Assembly (NCBI RefSeq): GCF_003026365.1
Contig: NZ_PYOM01000002.1
Location: forward strand, 1-64,000
Direction: 5' to 3'
Source: Photobacterium angustum
Lineage (GTDB): Bacteria > Pseudomonadota > Gammaproteobacteria > Enterobacterales > Vibrionaceae
Length of the DNA: 64,000 bases
A program made the position numbers and the translations under genes. The stretch's first letter is position 1. Every line of letters starts with the position of its first letter. Shown piece by piece: positions 48,624-59,609 of the stretch. The notes below the pieces were generated by a model, which made no database searches, was not told the origin of the DNA, and saw only the letters and a program-made list of their open reading frames with translations.

Positions 48624-51092
48624 ATGTCTGTATCAAGAAGAAGTTTTCTTAAAGGCCTTGCAACAACAAGTGCTGCTTCTGTTATCGGTCCTAGCCTACT
48701 CGCATCATCAAAAGTGTTTGCAGACGATCAAATTGGTCAAGGTACATGGCGTTACTCCGGCTCACATTGGGGCGCGTTCCGCGCCCACATCTATGCTGGT
48801 AAAGTACAAGAAATCGAAGCGATTGAAATAGATAAAAACCCAACCGAAATGCTAAAAGGCATTAAGGGCGTAATCTACAATCCATCTCGTGTACGCTACC
48901 CTATGGTGCGTTTAGATTGGCTTAAGAAACACAAATTTAGTGGTGAGACTCGCGGTAATAACCGTTTCATCCGTGTTACATGGGATGAAGCATTAGATTT
49001 GTTCTATCGTGAACTGGAACGTATTCAAAAAGATTATGGTCCATGGGCGTTACATGCTGGTCAAACTGGCTGGCGTCAAACGGGTCAGTTCCACAGTTGT
49101 ACCAGCCACATGCAACGTGCTGTGGGTATGCATGGTAACTACATCACCAAAGTAGGCGACTACTCAACAGGTGCAGGCCAAACCATCATGCCATACGTGC
49201 TTGGCTCAACAGAAGTTTACGCACAAGGTACTTCTTGGTCTGAGATCCTTGATCACAGTAAAAATGTGGTGCTATGGGCAAACGATCCGGTGAAAAACCT
49301 ACAGGTTGGTTGGAACTGTGAAACTCACGAATCTTTCCCATACCTAGCGAAACTAAAAGAGAAAGTCGATAACGGTGAGATCAATGTGATCTCTGTCGAT
49401 CCGGTTAAGAACAAGACCCAACGTTACCTAAACAACAAACACCTATACATTAATCCACAAACCGATGTGGCATTTATGTTAGGTGTGGCGCATACACTGT
49501 ACAACGAGAACCTTTACGATAAAGAGTTCATCAAGATGTACTGCTTGGGCTTTGACGAGTTCATTGGTTACGTAAAAGGCGAAACCAAAGACAAAGTTGA
49601 GAAAACGCCTGAATGGGCTGCTGAGATCTGTGGTGTACCAGCCGATCAAATTAAAGACTTTGCCCGTATGCTGGTTAAAGAGCGTACTCAAATTCTGTTT
49701 GGTTGGTGTATTCAACGTCAAGAGCACGGTGAGCAACCATACTGGATGGGTGCGGTTATTGCCGCTATGGTTGGTCAAATTGGTCTACCTGGTGGTGGTA
49801 TTTCGTATGGTCACCACTACTCTGGTATCGGTGTACCTTCAACAGGCTTTGCTGCACCAGGTGGCTTCCCTCGTAACGTCGATGAAGGTCAAAAGCCGAA
49901 ATGGGATAACAATGATTTTAACGGTTACAGCCGCACTATCCCTGTTGCACGTTTTGTTGACTGTATTTTAGAGCCGGGTAAAGAGATTAAGTACAACGGT
50001 TCAAAAGTTATTCTTCCTGATTACAAAATGATGGTGATCAGTGGTAACAACCCTTGGCATCACCACCAAGATCGTAACCGCATGAAGAAAGCGTTCCAGA
50101 AACTACAAACTGTTGTAACAATTGATTTTGCTTGGACTGCAACCTGTCGTTTCTCAGATATTGTACTGCCAGCATGTACCCAGTTTGAACGAAATGATAT
50201 TGATGTTATGGGTTCATACAGTGGTCGTGGTTTACTGGCTATGCATAAACTGGTTGACCCGCTTTACCAGTCTAAAACTGACTTTGAAATCTTTACTGAG
50301 CTAACACGTCGCTTTGGTAAGAACAAAGAATACACTCGTGGCATGGATGAAATGCAATGGGTTCGCATGCTTTATAACGATTGTCGTAAAGCGAACAAAG
50401 GCAAGTTTGATATGCCTGAGTTCGATGTATTCTGGCAACAAGGTTTCTTAGACTTTGGTACAGGTAAGCCTTGGGTACGTCATGCTGATTTCCGTCAAGA
50501 TCCTGAAATTAACGCTCTAGGTACACCATCAGGCTTTATTGAAATCACCAGCCGTAAGATTGGTCGTTACAAATACGAACACTGTCAAGAGCACCCAATG
50601 TGGTTTGAAAAAACAGAACGTTCTCACGGTGGTCCTGGTTCTGATAAACACCCATTCTGGCTGCAGTCTTGTCACCCAGATAAGCGCTTGCACTCACAAA
50701 TGTGTGAATCAGAAGAGTTTCGTGCAACTTACACTGTACAAGGTCGTGAACCTGTTTACATCAACCCTCAAGATGCGGCTGAAAAAGGTATTAAAGATGG
50801 CGATGTGGTACGTGTATTTAACGACCGTGGTCAGCTATTAGCTGGAGCTGTACTTACTGACAGCTACCCTCGAGGTATTGTTCGTATCGAAGAAGGTGCA
50901 TGGTATGGCCCTCTTAACGAGAAAATTGGTGCGATCGATACCTATGGTGATCCAAATACACTAACTATGGATATTCCATCTTCTGAACTTGCGCAGGCAA
51001 CGAGCGCACAAACCTGTATTGTGAACTTCGAGAAGTTTAAAGGTAAACTGCCACCAGTCACCTCCTTCGGTGGTCCAATTGAAGTAAGCTAA
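48624..51092 (+). CDS. torA: Trimethylamine N-oxide reductase catalytic subunit
   Basis: A periplasmic molybdenum bis-MGD enzyme reducing TMAO to trimethylamine in anaerobic respiration. 822 residues with a Tat signal ([15 protein letters not shown]) and the DMSO-reductase family layout, including [14 protein letters not shown], a WANDPVKN cofactor segment, [25 protein letters not shown] and a C-terminal MGD-binding domain ([18 protein letters not shown]). It is last in torECA. The dedicated chaperone TorD is not encoded in the window. It fits a marine host that uses TMAO. Confidence 0.96.
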   Translation: MSVSRRSFLKGLATTSAASVIGPSLLASSKVFADDQIGQGTWRYSGSHWGAFRAHIYAGKVQEIEAIEIDKNPTEMLKGIKGVIYNPSRVRYPMVRLDWLKKHKFSGETRGNNRFIRVTWDEALDLFYRELERIQKDYGPWALHAGQTGWRQTGQFHSCTSHMQRAVGMHGNYITKVGDYSTGAGQTIMPYVLGSTEVYAQGTSWSEILDHSKNVVLWANDPVKNLQVGWNCETHESFPYLAKLKEKVDNGEINVISVDPVKNKTQRYLNNKHLYINPQTDVAFMLGVAHTLYNENLYDKEFIKMYCLGFDEFIGYVKGETKDKVEKTPEWAAEICGVPADQIKDFARMLVKERTQILFGWCIQRQEHGEQPYWMGAVIAAMVGQIGLPGGGISYGHHYSGIGVPSTGFAAPGGFPRNVDEGQKPKWDNNDFNGYSRTIPVARFVDCILEPGKEIKYNGSKVILPDYKMMVISGNNPWHHHQDRNRMKKAFQKLQTVVTIDFAWTATCRFSDIVLPACTQFERNDIDVMGSYSGRGLLAMHKLVDPLYQSKTDFEIFTELTRRFGKNKEYTRGMDEMQWVRMLYNDCRKANKGKFDMPEFDVFWQQGFLDFGTGKPWVRHADFRQDPEINALGTPSGFIEITSRKIGRYKYEHCQEHPMWFEKTERSHGGPGSDKHPFWLQSCHPDKRLHSQMCESEEFRATYTVQGREPVYINPQDAAEKGIKDGDVVRVFNDRGQLLAGAVLTDSYPRGIVRIEEGAWYGPLNEKIGAIDTYGDPNTLTMDIPSSELAQATSAQTCIVNFEKFKGKLPPVTSFGGPIEVS

Positions 51093-51118
51093 TTAAAATT
51101 AGTGTCTGAATAATATTA

Positions 51119-51150
51119 AGCCCTAACCTGTCTGTTAGGGCTTTTTTTTA
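51119..51150 (+). terminator. Rho-independent terminator after torA
   Basis: AGCCCTAAC-CTGTCT-GTTAGGGCT is followed by a run of Ts. Confidence 0.9.
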
Positions 51151-51384
51151 CTCTTAAACTTGGTAAGACTTTACTCTTGTGGATACTTATTCTTGAAAGA
51201 GAAAAGAAACGCAGTCATGGTTTATTCAATTCAGATAATATAACGAGCATTTTGAAAGGCTCTACCGGATAAAGCAGTAAATAAGTGACGTTATTATTTT
51301 GTGATGAGTAATAATAAAGAAGAAAAAGGCAACGCTAAATTTTAGCTATTTTATGCACTAGCAGGCTAATTCCGGCAGCACTAC
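51151..51384. other. Gene-free interval between convergent genes
   Basis: No ORF, RNA gene or repeat of note is visible. Confidence 0.5.
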
Positions 51385-51412
51385 AAAAAGACCCGTCAGC
51401 TTGGGGCGGGTC
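51385..51412 (-). terminator. Rho-independent terminator of the secreted-protein gene
   Basis: On the minus strand GACCCG...CGGGTC is followed by TTTTTG, immediately after the stop at 51424. Confidence 0.75.
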
Positions 51413-51423
51413 ATAGAAGCATC

Positions 51424-52581
51424 TTATCGAATAGAAGATTTCAGCTCTGTACACCACGCATTTGCAGGCCATATACCGTACGTCTGAACTTCTTTTTTAC
51501 CTTTATTCCACTGATTAATAGGGTCTTTCCAAACGACTTCACATCTATTACTTGAAAAAACACCTGGCAACTTAATAGATAACTGAACATCTACAGCATC
51601 TTTAGGCAAATAAACTGAAGCACTTTGTGGTGCAGGGAAGGCGCCAGATTTGTGCTGAATATTTTTATTCGTTACTGTCTTATATGCTATTTGCCATTTG
51701 GTTATATACGTACTACCGGGCTTACTATTGATGATGAGTTCTAACTGATTAATTGGTTGAGTCCAATTATTGATTGGACGTTTACCGTCAATGGAAGTAA
51801 ACGTAAAAGCAACAGGAACCAGCTCACCGATTTCATCTCTTGTTGCTGGGAATTTAGTTGCAGTAACAGAATTACTGCCTTTTTCAGAAATTAATTTTGG
51901 AGTAAGACCAATTTGATCTTTCTTTGGTGAGGTCACATTCATCGAGGTTACTATACTGTACTGACCTTCGGCGTCGTTGCTCGCAATGGCAACACCACGA
52001 CTGGCCCATTTTACCCCACTAATATAGCCAAACCCTTGAGAAATATCTCCGGTTTCATGGTCAATATACGGTGTTTTTTCGGCTGCACTTTTTATAATAT
52101 CCCATTTATCAGCAACTAAACCATAAGGGTTATTAGTATACGCTTCTACCGCAATAATATACGTCGCTGCTAAACTTTTCGCTTTTGAAAAAACCCAAGA
52201 GTGTTCCATTCCAACGTCTACTTTAACCCCTGAGTTAGGATCTAAGTATCCACCGTCAACTTTTACTTCACTGCTATTTTTAGATGTGTTTTTTGATGAG
52301 AACTCCCATTTTTCATCTTTACGTTTAGTCAGAAAATAAACAGGGTCATCAACCATATCTGTACTAACTAAAGTAAATTCACCGGTGAGATAGTTTAAAT
52401 AACCAATGGCACCAACTTGAATGGAAGGATCGTTACTCCAGTTTGCAAACGTATTTTCTTTTGAGCTTCTCATCAAATTCGTGAGCTCTTGATTCCAAAA
52501 TGATGAGTCATCAGCAGAAAATACAGAACCAGACGAGAGTAAAACAAAAAGAGTAAGTCCTGTTTTTTTTAATATTTTCAT
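51424..52581 (-). CDS. Secreted protein of 385 residues, unknown function
   Basis: It has a signal peptide (MKILKKTGLTLFVLLSSGSVFS-A). The mature protein is Ser/Asn/Lys-rich and beta-like, with two cysteines only in the last part (SNRCEVVWKD and NAWCTELKSS), which could form one disulfide. No catalytic motif or known domain is recognised. It may be a secreted effector, adhesin or carbohydrate-binding protein, but nothing in the sequence decides. It is single-gene with its own terminator, between torA and gnd. Position and style are compatible with an accessory insertion. Confidence 0.7.
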   Translation of the reverse strand: MKILKKTGLTLFVLLSSGSVFSADDSSFWNQELTNLMRSSKENTFANWSNDPSIQVGAIGYLNYLTGEFTLVSTDMVDDPVYFLTKRKDEKWEFSSKNTSKNSSEVKVDGGYLDPNSGVKVDVGMEHSWVFSKAKSLAATYIIAVEAYTNNPYGLVADKWDIIKSAAEKTPYIDHETGDISQGFGYISGVKWASRGVAIASNDAEGQYSIVTSMNVTSPKKDQIGLTPKLISEKGSNSVTATKFPATRDEIGELVPVAFTFTSIDGKRPINNWTQPINQLELIINSKPGSTYITKWQIAYKTVTNKNIQHKSGAFPAPQSASVYLPKDAVDVQLSIKLPGVFSSNRCEVVWKDPINQWNKGKKEVQTYGIWPANAWCTELKSSIR

Positions 52582-52874
52582 AGCGTCCTAGTCTCATAGA
52601 CATAAAAGTTTACAGCTAAACTTTCAAGTTAAGTAGAACATAGACAGTCATCAGTAACAGTGAACAGATAGCCTACCGTTCATTCCTGTCTATACTTTCT
52701 GAAACATATTCTTCAACATCCCCAACCTTTTTACTTGTCGATACGAGATGGTAAAAGTGATCCATATCCCCTTTCAATGAAATCCGATTTCAGACTAAGC
52801 TATCAATATAATTAGTTCAAATAAAAAATAACAAAAAAAAAGAACAAAAAAACAGACACTTAAAAATAAAACAT
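52582..52874. other. Gene-free interval
   Basis: It holds the promoter region of the secreted-protein gene (minus strand). AT-rich, with an A-rich stretch near 52825-52875. No other feature is seen. Confidence 0.45.
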
Positions 52875-52907
52875 AAAAAAAGCCACCGCGAACGGTGGCT
52901 TTTTTGC
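52875..52907 (-). terminator. Rho-independent terminator after gnd
   Basis: AAAAAAAGCCACCG-CGAA-CGGTGGCTTTTTTG works on the minus strand, 17 nt after the gnd stop. Confidence 0.9.
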
Positions 52908-52923
52908 TTACGTTATTTAGGTA

Positions 52924-54372
52924 TTAAACGTCGTAAGTAGTAGAAGCAGTGTTGCCGCCTGTACCAGTCCAGTTTGTGTGGAAGAACTCACCACGTGGAC
53001 GGTCAGTACGCTCATAAGTGTGAGCGCCGAAGTAGTCACGTTGAGCTTGAAGCAGGTTAGCTGGTAGACGAGCTGTTGTGTAACCGTCTAGGAAAGATAG
53101 CGCAGAGATCGTACATGGCATTGGGATGCCAGATTCTAGAGATTTCGCTGCTACTTTACGCCATGCTGCTAGGCTGTTTTGTAGGATGTTTTTGAAGTAC
53201 TCGTCAGAACCTAGGAATGCGATATCTGGGTTCGCTTCATACGCATCACGGATGTTGCCTAGGAACGCAGAGCGGATGATACAACCACCACGCCACATTA
53301 GTGCAACGTTACCGTAGTTTAAATCCCAACCGTTTTCGTTCGATGCTTCACGCATTAGCATGAAACCTTGCGCGTAAGAGATGATCTTAGATGCTAGTAG
53401 TGCTTGACGTAGTGCATCAACCCACTCTTGCTTATCACCTTCAACTGGCGTGATCGTCTTGTCAAATAAAGTTGCAGCTTCAACACGTTGGTCTTTTAAT
53501 GCAGACAGGCAACGAGAGAATACAGACTCAGAGATAAGCGTTAGTGGAATACCTAGGTCTAGTGCATTGATACCAGTCCACTTACCCGTACCTTTTTGAC
53601 CAGCAGTGTCTAGGATTTTCTCAACTAGTGCTTCACCATCTTCATCTTTGTAGCCAAGAATATCAGCTGTGATTTCAACTAGGTAGCTGTCTAGCTCAGT
53701 CTTGTTCCAGTCAGCGAATACTGCTTGCATCTCATCAGCATTCATACCTAGACCATCTTTCATGAACTGGTATGCTTCAGTGATAAGCTGCATGTCACCG
53801 TATTCAATGCCGTTATGAACCATTTTAACGAAGTGACCAGCACCGTCGTTACCAACCCAGTCACAACAAGGCTCACCAGCGTCAGTTTTAGCAGAGATAC
53901 CTTGGAAGATTGGCTTAACCGCTTCCCAAGCTTCAGGAGCGCCGCCTGGCATAATTGAAGGACCGAAACGAGCGCCCTCTTCACCACCAGATACACCAGT
54001 ACCAATGAAGTAGATGCCTTTCTCACGGCAATGCGCTACGCGACGGTTAGTATCTGGGTAGTTAGTGTTACCACCGTCGATAATGATATCGCCTTCATCC
54101 AATAGTGGAATTAGTTGATCAATGAATGCATCAACAACACCACCAGCACGAACCATTAGCATCACTTTACGTGGTGCTTCTAACTTCGCAACAAGATCTT
54201 CAAGAGACGTTGCGCCAATGATGTTTGTGCCTTTTGCTGGGCCTTCAAGGAATTCTTCCACTTTCGCGACTGTACGGTTGTAAGCAACAACGTTAAAGCC
54301 GTGGTCATTCATGTTTAGGATCAGGTTTTGGCCCATTACTGCCAAGCCAATTACACCGATATCGCCTTTCAT
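52924..54372 (-). CDS. gnd: 6-phosphogluconate dehydrogenase (decarboxylating)
   Basis: Third step of the oxidative pentose phosphate pathway, giving ribulose 5-phosphate, CO2 and NADPH. 482 residues. The N-terminal Rossmann motif is GVIGLAVMGQNLILN, then FIGTGVSGGEEGARFGPSIMPGG and the catalytic segment GHFVKMVHNGIEYGDMQ; the C-terminal tail HTNWTGTGGN is typical. It has a strong AGGAGAATAAT-ATG site inside the end of pgl, 1 nt gap, so it is co-translated with it. Confidence 0.97.
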   Translation of the reverse strand: MKGDIGVIGLAVMGQNLILNMNDHGFNVVAYNRTVAKVEEFLEGPAKGTNIIGATSLEDLVAKLEAPRKVMLMVRAGGVVDAFIDQLIPLLDEGDIIIDGGNTNYPDTNRRVAHCREKGIYFIGTGVSGGEEGARFGPSIMPGGAPEAWEAVKPIFQGISAKTDAGEPCCDWVGNDGAGHFVKMVHNGIEYGDMQLITEAYQFMKDGLGMNADEMQAVFADWNKTELDSYLVEITADILGYKDEDGEALVEKILDTAGQKGTGKWTGINALDLGIPLTLISESVFSRCLSALKDQRVEAATLFDKTITPVEGDKQEWVDALRQALLASKIISYAQGFMLMREASNENGWDLNYGNVALMWRGGCIIRSAFLGNIRDAYEANPDIAFLGSDEYFKNILQNSLAAWRKVAAKSLESGIPMPCTISALSFLDGYTTARLPANLLQAQRDYFGAHTYERTDRPRGEFFHTNWTGTGGNTASTTYDV

Positions 54373-54373
54373 A

Positions 54374-55099
54374 TTATTCTCCTTGCGCCAGCAGTTTTGC
54401 CGCTGCTGAATCTAAAAACCATTCTGTTTTGCCATTTACGGCTCTAATTTTCGCTGCAGGATAAGCTAGAGCTTCTGCAGGCGTATTATTAATTTCTTGC
54501 AATACTTCAGCTTTGCTCTCACCTAACACGAGGTAGGTAATACGATCAGCATTTTCAAGTAAGCGCGCTGTTTTTGAAATGCGTTTTTGACCACTATCTG
54601 GATGTGTTGCAATCACAGAAAGCTCAGGATCGTCAAAGTCTGTTTGGTTTGGGAATAATGATGCAGTATGCCCATCGGTTCCCATACCTAATAAAATCCA
54701 ATCAAATGCAGGCAACCCATTTTTATGTGGAATTTCTGCATCCATTTCCTCTGCAAATCGAACTACTTCTACAGCAGGATCATCTTCACCTTTAATACGG
54801 TGAATATTACCAGCTGGAATTTCGATTTGTTGGAACAATAACTCGTTTGCTTCACCGAAATTACTTTCCGAATCGGTTGGCTCAACACAACGCTCATCGC
54901 CCCACCAAAAATGTAAGTTGCTCCAATTAACATCTTTCGCATAAGGTGCTTGCGCTAATGTTTTAAACAACAGTTTTGGTGTACTACCACCAGAAAGCGA
55001 TATATGGACAGGCTTCACCTGTTTGCTCATTGACATCATGGTGTCAGCTAATGAAACGACAACATCTTGCGGTGTTTCAAATACGCGATAATTAATCAT
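54374..55099 (-). CDS. pgl: 6-phosphogluconolactonase
   Basis: Hydrolyses 6-phosphogluconolactone, the second step of the pathway. 241 residues of the DevB/SOL type: HISLSGGSTPKLLFK, FWWGDERCVEPTDSESNFG, and ILLGMGTDGHTASLFPN, the family signature with catalytic His. It sits between zwf (2 nt gap) and gnd (1 nt gap). Confidence 0.95.
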   Translation of the reverse strand: MINYRVFETPQDVVVSLADTMMSMSKQVKPVHISLSGGSTPKLLFKTLAQAPYAKDVNWSNLHFWWGDERCVEPTDSESNFGEANELLFQQIEIPAGNIHRIKGEDDPAVEVVRFAEEMDAEIPHKNGLPAFDWILLGMGTDGHTASLFPNQTDFDDPELSVIATHPDSGQKRISKTARLLENADRITYLVLGESKAEVLQEINNTPAEALAYPAAKIRAVNGKTEWFLDSAAAKLLAQGE

Positions 55100-55101
55100 G
55101 C

Positions 55102-56601
55102 TTATAGCTCACAATAGTCAGTGTTTGCTAAGTTCTTACAAGGAAAACGCCACTCACGATTACTTGATGCAAGTAAGTCATCAGCTTGTTTTGGTCCCCA
55201 CGTACCTGCGGCATAACCAAATAAGTGCTCTGGGTTTTCTTTGTATTCAAGAATTGGTTGAACAAATTTCCAACAAGCGCGAACAGCATCTGTACGTGCA
55301 AATAAGGTTGCATCTTGCTTCATACAATCAAGAAGTAAGCGTTCGTACGCCGTTAGCATATTGGTTTCTTCAAGCTTGTCGTAATGGAAATCCATTGATA
55401 CTTCTTGAGATTCAAAACCTGCCCCCGGTTTTTTAAGACCGAAGCTCATTAGAATCCCTTCATCCGGCTGAATACGGATAATCAGCTTGTTCTCTGGTGC
55501 ATTTTCACCAAAGACTGGGTGCGGTGTTTTCTTAAAGTGAATAACCACTTCTGTCACACGTGTTGGTAGTCGTTTACCTGTACGAACGTAGAATGGCACA
55601 CCATTCCAACGCCAGTTTTGAATAAACATCTTCATACCAACGTAAGTTTCAGTACGTGAGTCTTCCGCTACACCTGGTTCTTGGCGATAACCTAAGAAAT
55701 GCTTACCACGAGCATCTGATTCCGTGTACTGACCCAACACTAAGTTATTTTTAAGATCATCATCTGATAATGGTTTAAAGCTTTGCATCACTTTAACCAC
55801 TTCATCACGGATAGAATCAGCATTAATTGCAGCAGGCGATTCCATACCGACCATTGCTAATACTTGCAGCAAATGGTTTTGGAACATATCTCGAACAGCA
55901 CCCGCACCGTCGTAGTAGCCACCACGATCTTCAACGCCTAATGATTCAGACGCAGTGATTTCAACGTAATCAATAAAGTTACGATTCCAAAGCGGCTCAA
56001 ACATGCCGTTTGCAAAGCGGAATACAAGAAGATTTTGTACCGTTTCTTTGCCTAGGTAGTGATCGATACGGTAGATTTGATGCTCTTGGAAACAAGCATG
56101 AATTTGCTTATCTAATGAGATCGCTGACTCTAGGTCATAACCAAATGGTTTTTCAACAATCAGGTTTTTCCAACCTTCCGTTTCATCATTTAGGCCATGA
56201 GCGGCTAGACATTCAGGGATCACGCCGTAAAGGCTTGGTGGTGTTGCGAGGTAGAAAACGGCATTACCTTGCGTATTATGCGTTTCTTTGAAAGTGTCTA
56301 AGCGTTCTTTCAATACTGCATATTCATCTTTATCAGACGTATTTAATGCTTGGTAGTAAAGATGCTGACAAAAGTTAATCAATGTTTCTTCATCGATTTT
56401 TTCATTTTCTGTCAAAGATTGCTTTAACTTATCACGAAATTCTTGATCGCTATATGATGTACGACTTACCCCTAGAATTGCAAAATCTTCAGGCAATAAA
56501 CCATTAGCATAAAGGTGATAAAACGCAGGTATTAACTTTCGGTGTGTCAAATCACCTGACGCACCAAAAATTACAATTGAGTTATTTTCTGGTTGAACCA
56601 T
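55102..56601 (-). CDS. zwf: Glucose-6-phosphate 1-dehydrogenase
   Basis: Entry enzyme of the oxidative pentose phosphate pathway, reducing NADP+. 499 residues. The dinucleotide motif is [17 protein letters not shown], the active-site signature is [22 protein letters not shown], and the EKPFG segment is present. It heads the zwf-pgl-gnd operon, which runs on the minus strand to a strong terminator. Confidence 0.97.
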   Translation of the reverse strand: MVQPENNSIVIFGASGDLTHRKLIPAFYHLYANGLLPEDFAILGVSRTSYSDQEFRDKLKQSLTENEKIDEETLINFCQHLYYQALNTSDKDEYAVLKERLDTFKETHNTQGNAVFYLATPPSLYGVIPECLAAHGLNDETEGWKNLIVEKPFGYDLESAISLDKQIHACFQEHQIYRIDHYLGKETVQNLLVFRFANGMFEPLWNRNFIDYVEITASESLGVEDRGGYYDGAGAVRDMFQNHLLQVLAMVGMESPAAINADSIRDEVVKVMQSFKPLSDDDLKNNLVLGQYTESDARGKHFLGYRQEPGVAEDSRTETYVGMKMFIQNWRWNGVPFYVRTGKRLPTRVTEVVIHFKKTPHPVFGENAPENKLIIRIQPDEGILMSFGLKKPGAGFESQEVSMDFHYDKLEETNMLTAYERLLLDCMKQDATLFARTDAVRACWKFVQPILEYKENPEHLFGYAAGTWGPKQADDLLASSNREWRFPCKNLANTDYCEL

Positions 56602-57121
56602 ATCATTTTCCCATTAATTTCAGATCTTCAGACCTGCGGCAGCAATCAATTGCTTGGTATAACGGGGCCTTATTATGCCGTATTTTTTTCATTCGTTACG
56701 AATAAATATGAAAAAAATAAAAAAATTTCGTTATACCTTATTATTTTTGTTAAAAAGTACAATGACCATTAACATCAACTCGATGCATAACTCGCTGACT
56801 AAACAGCGATAAATCACTAATAAATAAAATTATTACGGCTTATGTTAACAACATTTGTTATCAGTACCAGTCGAAATTTTCTATTATGCCAATAGGCCAA
56901 GCCTTTGAACGCTGTTTCTTCTGTCCATTTTCTTTAAAGTACTCATTATTAGAAACGATCGTCAATCTAAAAGATACCCAGACTGACGCAAACGTTTAAA
57001 CGTTCACCAACTCACATTCTCATTCATGCTTTATCACGCGCTTAGTCGTTCAAAATCCCTTATAAGGTATATGGGTTACTATTGATAAGCTCACTAATGG
57101 CGGTTATTATGCCCGCAATTT
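56602..57121. other. Gene-free region upstream of zwf with possible small RNA
   Basis: About 520 bp with no ORF of note. It must hold the zwf promoter (minus strand). On the plus strand it ends in a terminator with no annotated gene before it, so a plus-strand small RNA may start somewhere here. A PurR-like sequence with two mismatches lies at 56986-57001. Confidence 0.35.
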
Positions 57122-57146
57122 CAACCACCCTCGCGGTGGTTTTTTA
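57122..57146 (+). terminator. Orphan rho-independent terminator
   Basis: AACCACC-CTCGC-GGTGGTT is followed by TTTT on the plus strand only. The nearest gene upstream on that strand is over 5 kb away (torA, with its own terminator). Confidence 0.75.
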
Positions 57147-57205
57147 TTCGTAACAATTAACCCACTATTATGGTTTGGGTTAATTCATGGTAAATAGGTT
57201 ATCCC

Positions 57206-57541
57206 ATGTCTAAATTCTTCTTTAAAGGGCGTATCGAAAAGAAACCAAAATATGAAAGCTTTGGTTACAATACGAAACGCGAAACCAAACTGGGCACGGA
57301 AACCAACCCACTCACATTGATAGTGAACAGCGAAGAACGCCAACAAGAAGTTCAGCAACAAGTTAATGACAACCAACTATTTGCAAATATCACTATCAAG
57401 GCTGACATTGCAGAAGATATTGCTGAGCTAGACGGTATTTTAAATAAACCAAAAACCACTGTGTTTGAAAAAACACCCAACCGTAATGACCCATGTTCTT
57501 GCGGTAGTGGTAAAAAATACAAAAAGTGCTGTGGTAAGTAG
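57206..57541 (+). CDS. SWIM/SEC-C metal-binding motif protein (PBPRA1643-like)
   Basis: 111 residues. The N-terminus [25 protein letters not shown] is typical of this narrow family; the C-terminus is a SEC-C zinc motif, [18 protein letters not shown], with the C-x-C-x8-C-C ligands. It is a small cytoplasmic protein of unknown role. The family was named from a Photobacterium locus (from memory), which supports the genus guess. Confidence 0.88.
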   Translation: MSKFFFKGRIEKKPKYESFGYNTKRETKLGTETNPLTLIVNSEERQQEVQQQVNDNQLFANITIKADIAEDIAELDGILNKPKTTVFEKTPNRNDPCSCGSGKKYKKCCGK

Positions 57542-57652
57542 TAGCAAACAAAAAAGCAGGTATTCGTATCTGCTTTGTTTTTAGCTTCAAATAAATGTCT
57601 AACTGACACCTGTTAAACATTTATTTATATGTAATTTAAAGTAGATAGAAGT

Positions 57653-58120
57653 ATGAGCAAAAAAAGCCAAGGCTATTCTTGTATTGGCCTATTTAATCCC
57701 AAAACACCTGAGAATGTTGGATCTGTTATGCGCGCAGCTGGTTGTTATGGCGTTAATTCAGTGTTTTATACGGGAACACGTTATGATCATGCCGCACAGT
57801 TTTGTACTGATACTAAAAAAGCATCACTTAATATACCACTAATAGGTGTTGAAGACTTAAAGAAAATCATTCCTATCGGCTGTGTACCCGTCGCTGTTGA
57901 TTTAATCGAAGGTGCAAAAGCATTACCAGACTATAAGCACCCCAAACGTGCTTTCTATATCTTTGGTCCTGAAGACGGCACCTTAAAAAAAGAAATCACT
58001 GACTTTTGTCGTGAAACTATTTATGTACCGACAAATGGCTCAATGAACCTTGCCGCTGCCGCTAATGTGATACTTTATGATCGTCTAGCTAAAGGCGATA
58101 ACTTTTCAAATCACAAGTAA
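57653..58120 (+). CDS. SpoU/TrmH-family RNA 2'-O-methyltransferase
   Basis: A SPOUT-class methyltransferase of 155 residues with all three SpoU motifs: NPKTPENVGSVMRAAG (motif 1), FYIFGPEDGTL (motif 2) and PTNGSMNLAAAANVILYDR (motif 3, knot and SAM site). The length is near that of TrmL-like proteins, but motif 1 starts with Pro-Lys-Thr rather than the TrmL pattern. The target RNA is unknown. It follows the SEC-C gene by 111 nt, and no terminator separates them. Confidence 0.88.
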   Translation: MSKKSQGYSCIGLFNPKTPENVGSVMRAAGCYGVNSVFYTGTRYDHAAQFCTDTKKASLNIPLIGVEDLKKIIPIGCVPVAVDLIEGAKALPDYKHPKRAFYIFGPEDGTLKKEITDFCRETIYVPTNGSMNLAAAANVILYDRLAKGDNFSNHK

Positions 58121-58130
58121 CCCGACAAGT

Positions 58131-58178
58131 AATAAAAGCCACGATAACTGGATAATCCACTGTTGTGGCTTTATTTTA
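58131..58178. terminator. Terminator-like hairpin between convergent genes
   Basis: AAAGCCAC...GTGGCTTT closes a loop of about 24 nt and is followed by ATTTT. It overlaps the end of the PepSY gene on the other strand. Confidence 0.65.
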
Positions 58179-59459
58179 TGAAGTTTCTGCTATTAGCTTC
58201 CTTCTTTTTTTAACTACTCTTGTAATTAAAGATATAGCCAAAATAACCAATAGACTGATACCAAACATTGGTAACACAACAGCAAGTAATACTATTGCTC
58301 CCCATAGTAAAAGTCCTATGTTTTTATCTTCTGCCACTTTAGGTAAACCTAAACTCTTTTTCGGCTTACGCAGACAATATGAAACTAAAGCACTTAGGCT
58401 TAATATTGCAGTCATCACACTAATGCCTAACATAAAGAACCAATTGGCTTGACCAAATAATTCACCTTGATGAATACGCATTACAATTTGCCGACCATGA
58501 CTAAGAATACCCACCTCACCCCAAGAATATTCGGTAATTGTTTTACCACTATATTGATCAACATGGATCTTCTGTTGTTGGTGTATATCTTTTGCTCTAT
58601 TGCTAATAGTGAATATACCGCTGGGTTTAGTCGGTATAGAAATCGTTACTGTACCAGCTAACTTTTTATGTTGCGCCTGTAATACAACATCATCAAGCGT
58701 TCGAGGATTAACGCCTTGTTGCTTAATCGATTTAAGCCCTTTACCGTTATACCCTTCTGGGTAACCCGTACCTGTTGTATCACGTAGCGATTTATAATTA
58801 CTACCGAACAACTCTGTCCATGGCAAACCACCCGCTAAAACAAGTAACAATGCCATTGAAAGCCAAAATCCACTTACAGCATGAAGATCACGGTAAAATA
58901 TACGCCTTCCATACTTTGTTCTGACAGTAAATAACGACTTAATACTTGATATCGAACGAGGAAAAAATAAATACAGCCCCGTCATAATCAATACGACTAA
59001 CCAACTGGCAATTAACTCAGTGATCCAACTACCACTTTTCCCAATGAGTAATTCACCATGAAGCTTACGAACTTTTTGCATTAATGCATCTTTTCTCGCA
59101 TAAAATCCGGTAACTTCACCGCTGTAGCGATCGACGAAAATATAACTTTCAGATGAAAAGCGTCCAGCAATAAATTTTGTCGCTTTATTCGGATCATTAG
59201 GCACTAAGAATTTATTAGGAATTGGAACGTTATTTTTCAGTGCGGCCTGTTTGGCAATTGAATATTGCTGTTGGTAAGAAAGTGAGGAAGAAAGAACTGG
59301 GATATCCGTGAATTTACTATAAGTTTTTTGCTCATAGTCCATTTTAAATAAATAAACGGCACCTGTAATTGATAATAAAAAAATAAAGGGTAACGATATA
59401 ACCCCAGCGATAATATGCCATCGCCATAACCAACTGTGAATACTTTGTGCATGTATCAT
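58176..59459 (-). CDS. PepSY-associated membrane protein (PiuB-like)
   Basis: 427 residues with four main membrane helices: HIIAGVISLPFIFLLSITGAVYLF near the start, a second near 150 (LIASWLVVLIMTGLYLFFP), a third near 200 (SMALLLVLAGGLPW) and a C-terminal pair. Periplasmic PepSY domains lie between. Members of this family often accompany siderophore uptake and may reduce iron (PiuB-type); no iron gene is adjacent here and no Fur box was seen. It is a single gene. Confidence 0.85.
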   Translation of the reverse strand: MIHAQSIHSWLWRWHIIAGVISLPFIFLLSITGAVYLFKMDYEQKTYSKFTDIPVLSSSLSYQQQYSIAKQAALKNNVPIPNKFLVPNDPNKATKFIAGRFSSESYIFVDRYSGEVTGFYARKDALMQKVRKLHGELLIGKSGSWITELIASWLVVLIMTGLYLFFPRSISSIKSLFTVRTKYGRRIFYRDLHAVSGFWLSMALLLVLAGGLPWTELFGSNYKSLRDTTGTGYPEGYNGKGLKSIKQQGVNPRTLDDVVLQAQHKKLAGTVTISIPTKPSGIFTISNRAKDIHQQQKIHVDQYSGKTITEYSWGEVGILSHGRQIVMRIHQGELFGQANWFFMLGISVMTAILSLSALVSYCLRKPKKSLGLPKVAEDKNIGLLLWGAIVLLAVVLPMFGISLLVILAISLITRVVKKRRKLIAETS

Positions 59460-59560
59460 ATAACCATTCCATGTTGGTTGCTAAATCCGTGCTACAAAGT
59501 TTAACAGTTATCTACTAAGGTCTTTTATCCCTAAACTTTTATTTTTGATTTTAGTACGAT

Positions 59561-59590
59561 AAAAAGCCATAGCTATACTATGGCTTTTCA
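59561..59590 (-). terminator. Rho-independent terminator after the cyclase gene
   Basis: AAAAGCCATAG-TATA-GCTATGGCTTTTTA on the minus strand. Confidence 0.85.
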
Positions 59591-59609
59591 TTAAGAGAGT
59601 GATCTAAAG

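Noticed and set aside
56986..57001. PurR box upstream of zwf
   Set aside because: Two mismatches at conserved positions and no purine-related gene beside it.
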